Shown here one piece after another: positions 7,284-14,353 of a stretch of 32,802 bases of DNA. This DNA comes from JAGMES01 sp023128035 (GTDB lineage Bacteria > Bacillota > Halanaerobiia > DY22613), in assembly GCA_030627905.1 (NCBI GenBank), contig DAOVRZ010000063.1:1-32802 (forward strand). The letters are read 5' to 3'. The stretch's first letter is position 1. Each line of letters opens with the position of its first letter. The notes under the pieces were generated by a model. The model searched no databases. It worked only from the letters and a program-made list of their open reading frames with translations, and was not told the DNA's origin. Made by a program: the position numbers and the translations under genes.

Positions 7284-8299
7284 TGCAACGGCCAGAAGTC
7301 AAGCAGATTCTTGAACTTTGGGGAATTGAAATGTATAAAGTACGGTTAGTCAGAAATATCTATAAAATCTGGACAGATCAGGGTATTTATTGTTTAAAAC
7401 CTGTTACAGAACGGGGAAGTTGTTTACGTTTTTTTGATTCAGTTTTAAGACATGTACAAAGTAGAGATTTTCAAGTTCAAGCACATTATGAGTACACACA
7501 GAATGGAGAACCTTTTGGGGTTTTTAACGGGAATCGTTGGATCTTAACTCCCTGGATTGATGGAAAAGAGATTAAATATCGATCTTTTAAAGAGGTTATT
7601 GAAGGTGCAAGAGTTTTGGCAAAATTTCATCAAGCAGCAGAAGGATATGTACCTGAAATAGGAATTAAAGTTAAAGACAAACAAGGTAAATGGCCAGATA
7701 AATTAGTTCGCAGAGTTGGAGATATAAAGGATTACATCCAAACAGCTCAAGCGGAGGACTCAGATTTTGATCGTTATTTTTTAAAATATGCTGATTGGAT
7801 TCTAAAATCAGCAGAAGAAACTTTAAAACTAATTTGTAATTCGAATTATGATCAAAAAGTTGAAGATAGTTTAGAGCAAGTTCAAATCTGTCATGGTGAC
7901 CCCGCAAGTCGGAACTTTGTTATTGATAAAAAAGGGCAGATTCATATGATTGATTTTGATTCTATGAAATTTGATCTACCAGTAGTGGATTTGTGGCGTT
8001 TTTTACGGAGAGTATTAAACAGAAATCAGTGGAATATGAGATTGGTTACAAAAATTATTGATGGGTATAACAGTGAGCGAAGATTAGACCAGGATGATTA
8101 TCGACTGTTAGCAATTTTTCTAGAATTTCCCGAAAAAATTTGGAGAGTGTTACATCATTACTATGAAAGACGTGGGAGAGAGAATTGGTCACAATATAGC
8201 TCTTTAAGGAAATTACTTAAATTGCTTGCTCAAGTTGAAGAGAGAGAAAAATTTTTAGCTGAGTTTAGGAATGCGTATTTAAAAACATTTTTGGAATAA
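7283..8299 (+). CDS. CotS-family spore coat kinase-like protein (paralogue 5)
   Basis: 338 residues from the ATG at 7283; the overlapping GTG at 7280 is too close to the SD GGTGGAG to be used. ICHGDPASRNFV supplies H-x-D-x4-N, and MIDFD is the metal-binding motif. GKWPDKLVRRVGDI is the family's mid-domain motif. It is coupled to the pseudokinase by a one-base stop/start overlap, so both are made in similar amounts and could form a heterodimer of active and inactive copies. It is followed 8-20 bases later by a metallophosphoesterase gene. Family call is secure; the substrate is unknown. Confidence 0.85.
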   Translation: MQRPEVKQILELWGIEMYKVRLVRNIYKIWTDQGIYCLKPVTERGSCLRFFDSVLRHVQSRDFQVQAHYEYTQNGEPFGVFNGNRWILTPWIDGKEIKYRSFKEVIEGARVLAKFHQAAEGYVPEIGIKVKDKQGKWPDKLVRRVGDIKDYIQTAQAEDSDFDRYFLKYADWILKSAEETLKLICNSNYDQKVEDSLEQVQICHGDPASRNFVIDKKGQIHMIDFDSMKFDLPVVDLWRFLRRVLNRNQWNMRLVTKIIDGYNSERRLDQDDYRLLAIFLEFPEKIWRVLHHYYERRGRENWSQYSSLRKLLKLLAQVEEREKFLAEFRNAYLKTFLE

Positions 8300-8319
8300 G
8301 GTAAGGGGTGAGTAAGAAG

Positions 8320-8895
8320 ATGCGTATTGGAGTGATAGCTGATACTCATATTCCAGATAAATTTCATGTATTAAGTTCACGGATTAAAGAGGCATTAGAT
8401 GGAGTTGATATGATTTTACACTGTGGAGATCTGGTTCAAATGGAGATTTTGGATGAGTTACGAGAGATTGCTCCTGTAGAAGCAATTGCGGGCAATCATG
8501 ATTTGAATCGAAATCTAGATCTTCCTAGAAAAAGAGTTCTTGATATCTCTGGATACCGAATTGGGATGATTCATGGTGATGAATTAAATGGTCTTCATGT
8601 AAATAAAACTCAATTAAAAGAGTGGCTTTATCAGGTATTGGTAGAACCTTTTATTTATGAAGATGGGGTCGATTTAATCGTTTTTGGTCATTATCATCAA
8701 CCATTAATTGAGTCATTTAGGGTAGAATTTTTACCAAAAAATAATTCTTTTAAGAAACTGAAACAGGATGTTCTAATTTTCAATCCGGGGATGCCTACTA
8801 GAAATCGGCATCTGTCCAGTATAGGTTTTATCGAGTTAAACAAGGATGAAATAAAGGTCGAATTAAAAATTTTTACATATCCTAGAGAGTTGTAG
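8320..8895 (+). CDS. YfcE/MJ0936-type metallophosphoesterase
   Basis: 191 residues from the ATG at 8320. A GTG at 8308 adds four residues but overlaps the SD-like AAGGGGTG, so the ATG is preferred. The calcineurin-like phosphodiesterase motifs are all present in order: ADTHIPD, LHCGDLVQ, GNHDLNRN, IHGDE and GHYHQP, followed by NPGMPTRNR. Enzymes of this family cleave phosphodiesters using two metals, often Mn. It ends the plus-strand CotS-like transcript, just as a PHP phosphoesterase sits within the minus-strand one, so both CotS groups carry a metal-dependent phosphoesterase. Cytoplasmic; physiological substrate unknown. Confidence 0.85.
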   Translation: MRIGVIADTHIPDKFHVLSSRIKEALDGVDMILHCGDLVQMEILDELREIAPVEAIAGNHDLNRNLDLPRKRVLDISGYRIGMIHGDELNGLHVNKTQLKEWLYQVLVEPFIYEDGVDLIVFGHYHQPLIESFRVEFLPKNNSFKKLKQDVLIFNPGMPTRNRHLSSIGFIELNKDEIKVELKIFTYPREL

Positions 8896-8919
8896 TATAT
8901 CGGAAATTAGGTGACATAC

Positions 8920-9147
8920 ATGCAGATAAAAGATGGTGTTTACATAAACTTAATTACTGCAAATGAATTGAGTACAGAAATTCTTGTAGAGTTGGTAGAC
9001 CTTTTTGCAAAACATAATCTGAATGAATTTAATATAGAACAAACCGGAAAAATAGGTTTTAATCTAACATCAGAAAAAAGGTTACCTGCAATTTTGGATG
9101 AAATTAGGAGTATAGGTTTAAATATTCATAAAAGCGGTATGGAATAA
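8920..9147 (+). CDS. small protein resembling a nitrite/sulfite-reductase ferredoxin-like half domain
   Basis: 75 residues from the ATG at 8920, with AGGTGA (8909-8914) as SD; the GTG at 8911 lies inside that SD. The pattern VYINLITANELSTEILVEL, then LNEFNIEQTGKIGFNL, then LPAILDEIRSIGL, resembles the beta-alpha-beta 'ferredoxin-like half domain' found at the front of sulfite and nitrite reductases. No cysteines for a cluster or siroheme are present, and no reductase partner is nearby, so it would be a stand-alone half domain. The likeness is by eye and moderate. It follows the phosphoesterase by 24 bases and is closed by the terminator at 9158-9188, so it is probably the last gene of that transcript. 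Confidence 0.5.
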   Translation: MQIKDGVYINLITANELSTEILVELVDLFAKHNLNEFNIEQTGKIGFNLTSEKRLPAILDEIRSIGLNIHKSGME

Positions 9148-9157
9148 TAATGTAAGA

Positions 9158-9188
9158 GGAGTGCTTATGGTAATAAGTGCTCCTTTTT
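9158..9188 (+). terminator. rho-independent terminator
   Basis: GGAGTGCTTAT (9158-9168) pairs with ATAAGTGCTCC (9173-9183), including two G-T pairs, around a 4-base loop, followed by TTTTT. Confidence 0.75.
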
Positions 9189-9212
9189 AAATAGAAAATA
9201 ATGGTAAACGTG

Positions 9213-9241
9213 TTGACAAAAATAAAAAAATATGGTAATAT
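9213..9241 (+). promoter_or_regulatory. strong sigma-A promoter for the lipoprotein gene
   Basis: TTGACA (9213-9218), a 17-base spacer, and TAATAT (9236-9241) preceded by TG at the extended -10 position. It lies just after a terminator. The leader then holds a small hairpin, TAAACACAC/GTGTGTTAA (about 9251-9276), before the GTG start at 9361. Confidence 0.8.
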
Positions 9242-9360
9242 TAATGGTAATAAACACACTTAAAGGAATGTGTGTTAAAAATTAATTTTTACTAATGAAG
9301 GGAGGGGTGTAAGAATACACGATGATAGGTGATGGATCGAAAAAAAAAGGGGGTTTTAAT

Positions 9361-10275
9361 GTGAAAAAAATACTTATTGCTTTATTTAGTTTACTGCTTA
9401 TTTCAGGTTGTTCTTTTATTAACAAAGATGTGGATAATGTAGGTCAAAGTATCTCTGAAATTAAAAATATTCAGGCTGCTAAAGAAGAAGCTCATGAAAC
9501 CTTTGCTACAGCTCATGAGGAGTTTTTTGATGGTGTTCCTTCTATTGTTGACCGAGGAAGTGATGTAGAATCACTTTCTGTTGAAGAGTGGGGAGTTAAG
9601 GAATACATAATTGGTTATGCTTTTGAAGCTTATAATACTGGTAATGTAACAAAATTAGAAAACTTTCTTAAAGAACAGGGATTGTATGAAAAGTATAGAG
9701 CGGTTGTTGAGAAATATGACTTAGAAGAACAGCAGAATGTGTTGGACATGCGTCCTAGCACAATATCTACTCAAAGTTTTCCGATTAATGATTTTGATAA
9801 TTATTTAGATGGAGATGTTTTTGTGTGTTATGGTGGTAGCTCAAGTGCTAAGTTAATTGGATTTTTCATTCCTGGAACATGGAAACATGCTGGATTTTTA
9901 GATACCCAGGCTCCAGATATGAATGCACCAATTTTAACTGCTTCTGATGAAACTACTTCTGGTTTTTGTGTTGGATATGAGACTAAACTAAAATGGTCTG
10001 AAAAAACTGCTGTTTCAGTGTGGAGACCATATGGAAGAACTTATACAAAAGCTAGAGCAGCTTTGAATTATAGTAAACAGTTTGTTGGTAAACCTTATAG
10101 TGTATTTACTTCTAGAAGTAGTAATGATGACTGGTACTGTTCAAAAGTTGTTTATAGAGGATGGCTCTCACAAGGAATTAATCTTGAAGATGAAGGCTGG
10201 CTTGATACTTGGGTAACTCCTTCAAATCTAGCTGAAGATGGTATGACTTATTGGGTAGGGGGAGACTATAATTAA
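9361..10275 (+). CDS. lipoprotein with a YiiX/NlpC-P60-like cysteine hydrolase domain
   Basis: 304 residues from the GTG at 9361, chosen because a G-run SD (AAAGGGGG) sits 7-8 bases upstream and because the signal peptide then starts cleanly: VKKILIALFSLLLISGC, lipobox Cys17. An upstream ATG (9322) would only add a charged extension. After a helical linker, the C-terminal half has DGDVFVCYGG, FIPGTWKHAGFL (His about 176) and DDWYCSKVVYRGW (Cys about 260). This His-before-Cys order is typical of permuted papain-like (YiiX/LRAT/NlpC-P60) hydrolases, which cut cell-wall peptides or acyl bonds. It should be anchored on the outer face of the membrane. The substrate is unknown. Confidence 0.72.
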   Translation: MKKILIALFSLLLISGCSFINKDVDNVGQSISEIKNIQAAKEEAHETFATAHEEFFDGVPSIVDRGSDVESLSVEEWGVKEYIIGYAFEAYNTGNVTKLENFLKEQGLYEKYRAVVEKYDLEEQQNVLDMRPSTISTQSFPINDFDNYLDGDVFVCYGGSSSAKLIGFFIPGTWKHAGFLDTQAPDMNAPILTASDETTSGFCVGYETKLKWSEKTAVSVWRPYGRTYTKARAALNYSKQFVGKPYSVFTSRSSNDDWYCSKVVYRGWLSQGINLEDEGWLDTWVTPSNLAEDGMTYWVGGDYN

Positions 10276-10393
10276 TTAAGAATTAAGAGTTAAGAATTAA
10301 GAGTTAAAAACAAACTAAGAGGTAAGATTTAAAGTTAAGAATTGAGAATATAGATTTAAATAATTCTCAATTCTTAACTCTTAACTCTTAACT
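10276..10393. repeat. AT-rich degenerate tandem repeat and 17-bp perfect inverted repeat
   Basis: The left part is tandem TTAAGAATTAAGAG-type units (10276-10307). Then AGTTAAGAATTGAGAAT (10333-10349) pairs perfectly with its complement at 10363-10379. CTTAACTCTTAACT continues after it and can pair back to the leftmost units. The whole interval between the two lipoprotein genes could fold as one long hairpin, with no T-run of terminator type. Confidence 0.75.
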
Positions 10394-10413
10394 ATAAAAA
10401 GAGTGGTGATTTT

Positions 10414-11463
10414 ATGGTAAAAAAATATACAGTTTTTTTAATTTGTTTTTTAGTTTTATTTAGTGTTATAGGTTGTACTGATATTATTAAGAACAATGAT
10501 GCTGATCTTTCTGAAATTTTATTTTTTGATATTGGTAAAAAAATTATTGGTATTGATTCTGATTCTTATGAAATTAAATTGGATTTTGAGTTTGATACGT
10601 ATGTTGTATATGGAGATATAGCAGATGATGAGAGGATTTTTGTTGTTGATGACGGTAAACGGGTTGGGGTATGGGGGAAACAGTTTTTTGTACTTGATAA
10701 GAAGGGTGAAATAGAAGAAAAAATAAAAATTTTCCCCAATTCGCGGGTGTTTAAAATCATTGGAGATAAAATATTTATCAGCAATTCAGCATATACAGAA
10801 GATGGTTATACTGGTTTGCAAATTTTGGATTTGAACACTTATGAATTATTATATCAGTCAAAAAAAATTGGTGAGATTATAAATAAAAAGAATATACAAA
10901 GGCATAACTCTAGCGTAATCATTGGGGTTCCGCCTTTTGTACCGCTGAATAGGAAAAGTTACATTATGAAATTTGATTTAGAAACTTTACAAAGGGAGAG
11001 TATTTATAAATTTACAGAAAGACATCCTTTTGAAAGATATGATATCCTGAGTTATAAGGATTATTTGGTAGTTACTTTTAACAATTCGCGAGAGGTATTA
11101 GTATTTGATCTTAAGAATAATCAGGTTGTGAAAACAATTTTGATTGATGAGTTGATCGATATACCTGATAGAAATGATGATTCATTAATCTTAAACTTCT
11201 CTGATCCTATGATTATCGAACAAAATTTAGTTTTCTTTTTAAGAGATAATACACCAAATGTAGATTATCAAAAATTACTTATATTCGATAAAGATAGTTT
11301 TGAGTTTAAAAAGGAGATTACTCTTAATTGCAAGTATGATCTGAGATTTTATACGATTAAGTATATTAGAGATAACAAAATATTTTTCCAAAATGGCAGA
11401 AATATTTGTGTTTATGATTATAGAAGTGGTAAGTTTTTGAAAGACTTTATTTTTCATAACTGA
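10414..11463 (+). CDS. lipoprotein of unknown function, probable beta-propeller
   Basis: 349 residues with a lipoprotein signal peptide: MVKKYTVFLICFLVLFSVIGC, lipobox VIGC, Cys21. GAGTGGTGA serves as SD before the ATG. The mature part has recurring beta-strand blocks separated by D/N-rich turns, for example KKGEIEEKIKIF, LQILDLNTYELLY, IMKFDLETLQRE, VLVFDLKNNQVVKTI, LLIFDKDSFEFKKE and ICVYDYRSGKFLKD. These look like blades of a YncE/PQQ/WD-like propeller. No catalytic residues stand out. It follows the YiiX-like lipoprotein in the same direction across the AT-rich repeat, so the two may be co-expressed at the cell surface. Function not recognised. Confidence 0.65.
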   Translation: MVKKYTVFLICFLVLFSVIGCTDIIKNNDADLSEILFFDIGKKIIGIDSDSYEIKLDFEFDTYVVYGDIADDERIFVVDDGKRVGVWGKQFFVLDKKGEIEEKIKIFPNSRVFKIIGDKIFISNSAYTEDGYTGLQILDLNTYELLYQSKKIGEIINKKNIQRHNSSVIIGVPPFVPLNRKSYIMKFDLETLQRESIYKFTERHPFERYDILSYKDYLVVTFNNSREVLVFDLKNNQVVKTILIDELIDIPDRNDDSLILNFSDPMIIEQNLVFFLRDNTPNVDYQKLLIFDKDSFEFKKEITLNCKYDLRFYTIKYIRDNKIFFQNGRNICVYDYRSGKFLKDFIFHN

Positions 11464-11515
11464 TGGTAATTTTTTATATCCTTATGATTTTTAAAAATTA
11501 ATTTGTTAAAATCTT

Positions 11516-11564
11516 AACTGTCTTGAATCTTCAGAAACCTATTGGAGAGTAGAGACAGTTTTTT
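11516..11564 (+). terminator. probable rho-independent terminator or attenuator
   Basis: AACTGTCT (11516-11523) pairs with AGACAGTT (11553-11560), followed by T to 11564. The 29-base loop is large for a simple terminator. It could end the lipoprotein transcript or be the terminator arm of a leader for the ECF operon 100 bases downstream. I recognise no riboswitch family here. Confidence 0.5.
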
Positions 11565-11664
11565 GTGTGGAATTTTATTTTTTATAAAATAATTTTATAC
11601 TAGTAATAAAGGAATTTTATAGACGGTGTCGAAATACTATTTTAATAGATAGGAGGAGGATATT

Positions 11665-12234
11665 ATGAATAAAAAAATTTCTACACAAGCTCTTGTTATT
11701 GCTTCACTATGTGTCGTAATTAACATTATTGGAGGCTATCTGGTAACAATGGTAAAAATCCCACTACTTTTTTTGGATGCTATTGGTACTATTTTTTCTG
11801 CAGTTATTCTGGGACCATGGGTTGGAGGTTTAGTTGGTGTAGTAACTAATCTAGTTTTAGGTATTATTCAGGGGCCAACAGCAATTCCTTTTGGTATTGT
11901 TAGTCTTGCGATTGGTGTGATAGTTGGTTTTATAGCAAAAAAAAGGAATTTCAGTTTAGGAACTGCTATCATTACAGGTTTAATTATATCTGTTGTTGCA
12001 CCATTGATAGGGACACCAATTGCTGTAGCTATATTTGGAGGATTAACAGGTGGTGGTACAGATATTTTTGTTATTTGGTTACTAAAATCTGGTCAAAAAA
12101 TATTTACAGCGGCTTTTTTACCCCGAATTACTGGTAACTTAGTAGATAAAATTGGAAGTTGTATTATAGTTTATTATCTTGTTAAAGCCTTACCTATGGA
12201 ATTAATGAAAGGAAAGAATAGTTGTGAAGCGTAA
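11665..12234 (+). CDS. ECF transporter S component (CD3073-like)
   Basis: 189 residues, about six membrane segments. The N-terminal STQALVIASLCVVINIIGGYL resembles S-component helix 1. FLDAIGTIFSAVILGPWVGGLVGVVTNLVLG is the classic S-component membrane segment with small residues. S components capture a vitamin-like substrate and dock on a shared EcfT/EcfA1/EcfA2 module, none of which is in this window, so it would be a group II type relying on modules elsewhere. Strong SD AGGAGGA precedes the ATG. It begins a six-gene co-oriented operon and overlaps the TudS-like gene by 11 bases. I recall a family named after C. difficile CD3073 adjacent to a CD3072 desulfidase, which matches this order. 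The substrate is unknown. Confidence 0.78.
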   Translation: MNKKISTQALVIASLCVVINIIGGYLVTMVKIPLLFLDAIGTIFSAVILGPWVGGLVGVVTNLVLGIIQGPTAIPFGIVSLAIGVIVGFIAKKRNFSLGTAIITGLIISVVAPLIGTPIAVAIFGGLTGGGTDIFVIWLLKSGQKIFTAAFLPRITGNLVDKIGSCIIVYYLVKALPMELMKGKNSCEA

Positions 12235-12706
12235 AAATAAGATTGTTCTTCTTGCTCATTGTATTCTAAATCAAAATAGTGTAATCAAAGGATGGGCCAG
12301 AGCCAGAGGTGCCTTCCCCACAGTCATAGAGTTTTTATTAAGAGAAGGAATTGGAATAGTTCAACTTCCCTGTCCTGAACAGCGTTTTTTGGGTTTGCAG
12401 AGGCCACCTATGACTGTAGAAGAATATGATACTTTAGATTATCGTAATCACTGCCAAAAACTATTAAATGGATTGATGGAAGAATTGCTAAATTACAGGG
12501 AACATGGACTTGAATTAGTTGGGGTGATTGGAATAGGGAATAGTCCTTCTTGTTGTCCGAATCAGGGAATTTTCTTTATAGAACTACAGCAACAATTGGA
12601 GGATAATGGATTTCAGATAAATGTAATTTCATTACCTCCAGATCATCAGGAGGATGAGATGAACGAAAATTTTATAAGTAATTTAAGCCAGTTAAAGTCG
12701 AGGTGA
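12224..12706 (+). CDS. TudS-related putative Fe-S desulfidase (CD3072-like)
   Basis: 160 residues from a GTG at 12224, overlapping the ECF gene. Cys13 (AHCILNQNS), Cys50 (QLPCPEQRFLG) and Cys110/111 (SPSCCPNQG) are spaced like the [4Fe-4S]-binding cysteines of DUF523/TudS proteins. In TudS three Cys bind a cluster that abstracts sulfur from 2-thiouracil. The AHCILNQNS and LPCPE motifs distinguish this subgroup. Position directly after an S-component suggests it acts on the imported compound, perhaps a thiolated base or other thio-metabolite. The family is fairly certain; reaction and substrate are inferred. Cytoplasmic and probably oxygen-sensitive. Confidence 0.78.
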   Translation: MKRKNKIVLLAHCILNQNSVIKGWARARGAFPTVIEFLLREGIGIVQLPCPEQRFLGLQRPPMTVEEYDTLDYRNHCQKLLNGLMEELLNYREHGLELVGVIGIGNSPSCCPNQGIFFIELQQQLEDNGFQINVISLPPDHQEDEMNENFISNLSQLKSR

Positions 12707-12710
12707 TTGT

Positions 12711-13346
12711 GTGTTAATAGATATTCATGTACATACATCGAAATATTCATCATGCAGCAGAATAGATTTTGAGGAAGCGATTATCCAGGCTAAAGGAATT
12801 GGACTTGATGGTATTTGTATTACTGACCATGAAAGTAATGGGATTATTGATGAAGCAAATGAACTATCAAAAAAACACAACTTTTTAGTAATTGTTGGCA
12901 TGGAGTTATTAACCTATGAGGGCGATTTATTGGTTTTTGGCCTTGAAGAAGTTCCGCAGGCACATATAGCTGGGAAATCACATGCTAATGAATTAATTTC
13001 TTTAATCAATCAAAAAGGGGGAATTGCACTAAGTGCTCATCCTTTTAGGAACAATGGTCGAGGAATGGGAGAATTCATTCGACAAATAGATAATCTATCA
13101 GGAATTGAAGTTTTTAATGGTAATACAACTTTTGAAAATAATAGTCGAGCTTATCATCTGGGTCTTGAATTAGGTATCCCATGTTTAGGTGGAAGTGATG
13201 CCCATAGAATCGAAAGAATAGGAAAATATGCGACTTCGTTTTCAGATGGAATTAGGGATTTGAAAGACTTTATAAATGCTGTTAAGGAAGATGAATTTTT
13301 TCCTGTAGAATATAATAACAATAGGTTTGAGGAGGTCAAATTATGA
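12711..13346 (+). CDS. PHP-domain phosphoesterase of the ECF/TudS/ABC operon
   Basis: 211 residues from a GTG at 12711, with SD AGGTGATT 4 bases after the preceding stop. PHP metal sites in order: DIHVHTSKYS (H-x-H), CITDHESNG (D-H), GMELLTYEGD (Glu), LSAHPFRNNG (H) and GGSDAHRIERIG (D-x-H). Likely a cytoplasmic metal-dependent phosphatase or phosphodiesterase. Its stop overlaps the start of the binding-protein gene (ATGA), so it is translationally coupled to an ABC importer. A natural reading is that it dephosphorylates the imported substrate or a derivative. It is only loosely similar to the PHP protein at 2970-3587. Confidence 0.85.
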   Translation: MLIDIHVHTSKYSSCSRIDFEEAIIQAKGIGLDGICITDHESNGIIDEANELSKKHNFLVIVGMELLTYEGDLLVFGLEEVPQAHIAGKSHANELISLINQKGGIALSAHPFRNNGRGMGEFIRQIDNLSGIEVFNGNTTFENNSRAYHLGLELGIPCLGGSDAHRIERIGKYATSFSDGIRDLKDFINAVKEDEFFPVEYNNNRFEEVKL

Positions 13347-14353
13347 AAAAAAGTTTGGTATTATTAGCGATTATGTTATCAGTAGTTTTGGTAGGAACAG
13401 TATTTGCAACAAATATTTCTAAAAATTCTTTGGAAGGCACAAAGATTAAAGTATTTGCTGCATATGGTGGAAAAGATGTGATTTTTTCTGAGTTTGAAAA
13501 AGATACAGGTGTTAAAGTAGAATACTTAGATATGTCTTCAGGTGAAGTTTTAGCAAGAATTAGAGCAGAAAAGGGTAAACCACTCGGAGATATATGGTTT
13601 GGTGGTGGAGTGGATAGTTTTATTGCTGCAAAAAGAGATGGGTTGTTAGAGCAATATGTATCTAAAGAGGCTGAAAATATTCCTGCAAAGTACAGAGATA
13701 AAGATGGATATTGGACTGGAGTCTCTTTAGTAACTGTTAGTTTTATTGTTAATACAGATATTTGTAAAGAATTGGGTATTGAAGTACCCCAAAGATGGGT
13801 CGATCTGATAAAACCTGAGTTTAAAGATGAGATATTAATGTCTAATCCTTCTATTTCTGGTACTGCCTATACTATTTTAACAGGCATTTTGCAATCTATG
13901 GGTGAAGAAGAAGGTTGGGCGTTCTTAGAAAAATTGAACAACAATATTGCCTATTATGCAAAGAGGGGTAGTGAACCTCCGAAGAAGGCTGCTTTAGGTG
14001 AAGTAATGGTAGGGTTAGCTCCTGATACTGGTGAAGGGTTAAAAGCGCAAGGGTATCCAATAGTTTCTGTGTTTCCTAAAGATGGTACTCCATGGTGGCC
14101 ATCTCCAGTAGCAATATTAAAAGGTGCAAAGAATTTAGAAGGAGCTAAAGCTTTTGTGGATTGGTGTTTGTCAGAAAAAGGTCAGAATATTTTAAGAGAT
14201 AATTGTATAAGAGTTCCTACTAGAATAGGAATAGAACCTCCAAAAGTATTAGAATCGATTAAAGATGCAAAATTACAAAAGATCGATTTTGAGATTGCTG
14301 GGGAAGCGAGGGATTTGATTGTTGAAGAATGGAAACAAAGATTTTATAACTAA
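13343..14353 (+). CDS. ABC transporter substrate-binding protein (Fe3+/aminoethylphosphonate-type)
   Basis: 336 residues. A Sec signal peptide (MKKSLVLLAIMLSVVLVGTVFA, cleavage about residue 22) precedes a FbpA/AfuA/PhnS-type class II binding fold: IKVFAAYGGKD, ARIRAEKGKPLGDIWFGGG, VSFIVNTDICKELG, PQRWVDLIKPEFKDEI and TAYTILTGILQSMG. GTPWWPSPVAILKGAKN and the GAKAFVDWCLSEKGQNIL motif follow. The family binds ferric iron, phosphonates or phosphate esters. The twin tyrosines used for Fe3+ by classical FbpA are not obvious, so an organic phosphonate or phosphate-like ligand is at least as likely as iron. No lipobox, so it would need surface retention in a monoderm; a free periplasmic form fits a diderm Bacillota. 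Confidence 0.82.
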   Translation: MKKSLVLLAIMLSVVLVGTVFATNISKNSLEGTKIKVFAAYGGKDVIFSEFEKDTGVKVEYLDMSSGEVLARIRAEKGKPLGDIWFGGGVDSFIAAKRDGLLEQYVSKEAENIPAKYRDKDGYWTGVSLVTVSFIVNTDICKELGIEVPQRWVDLIKPEFKDEILMSNPSISGTAYTILTGILQSMGEEEGWAFLEKLNNNIAYYAKRGSEPPKKAALGEVMVGLAPDTGEGLKAQGYPIVSVFPKDGTPWWPSPVAILKGAKNLEGAKAFVDWCLSEKGQNILRDNCIRVPTRIGIEPPKVLESIKDAKLQKIDFEIAGEARDLIVEEWKQRFYN

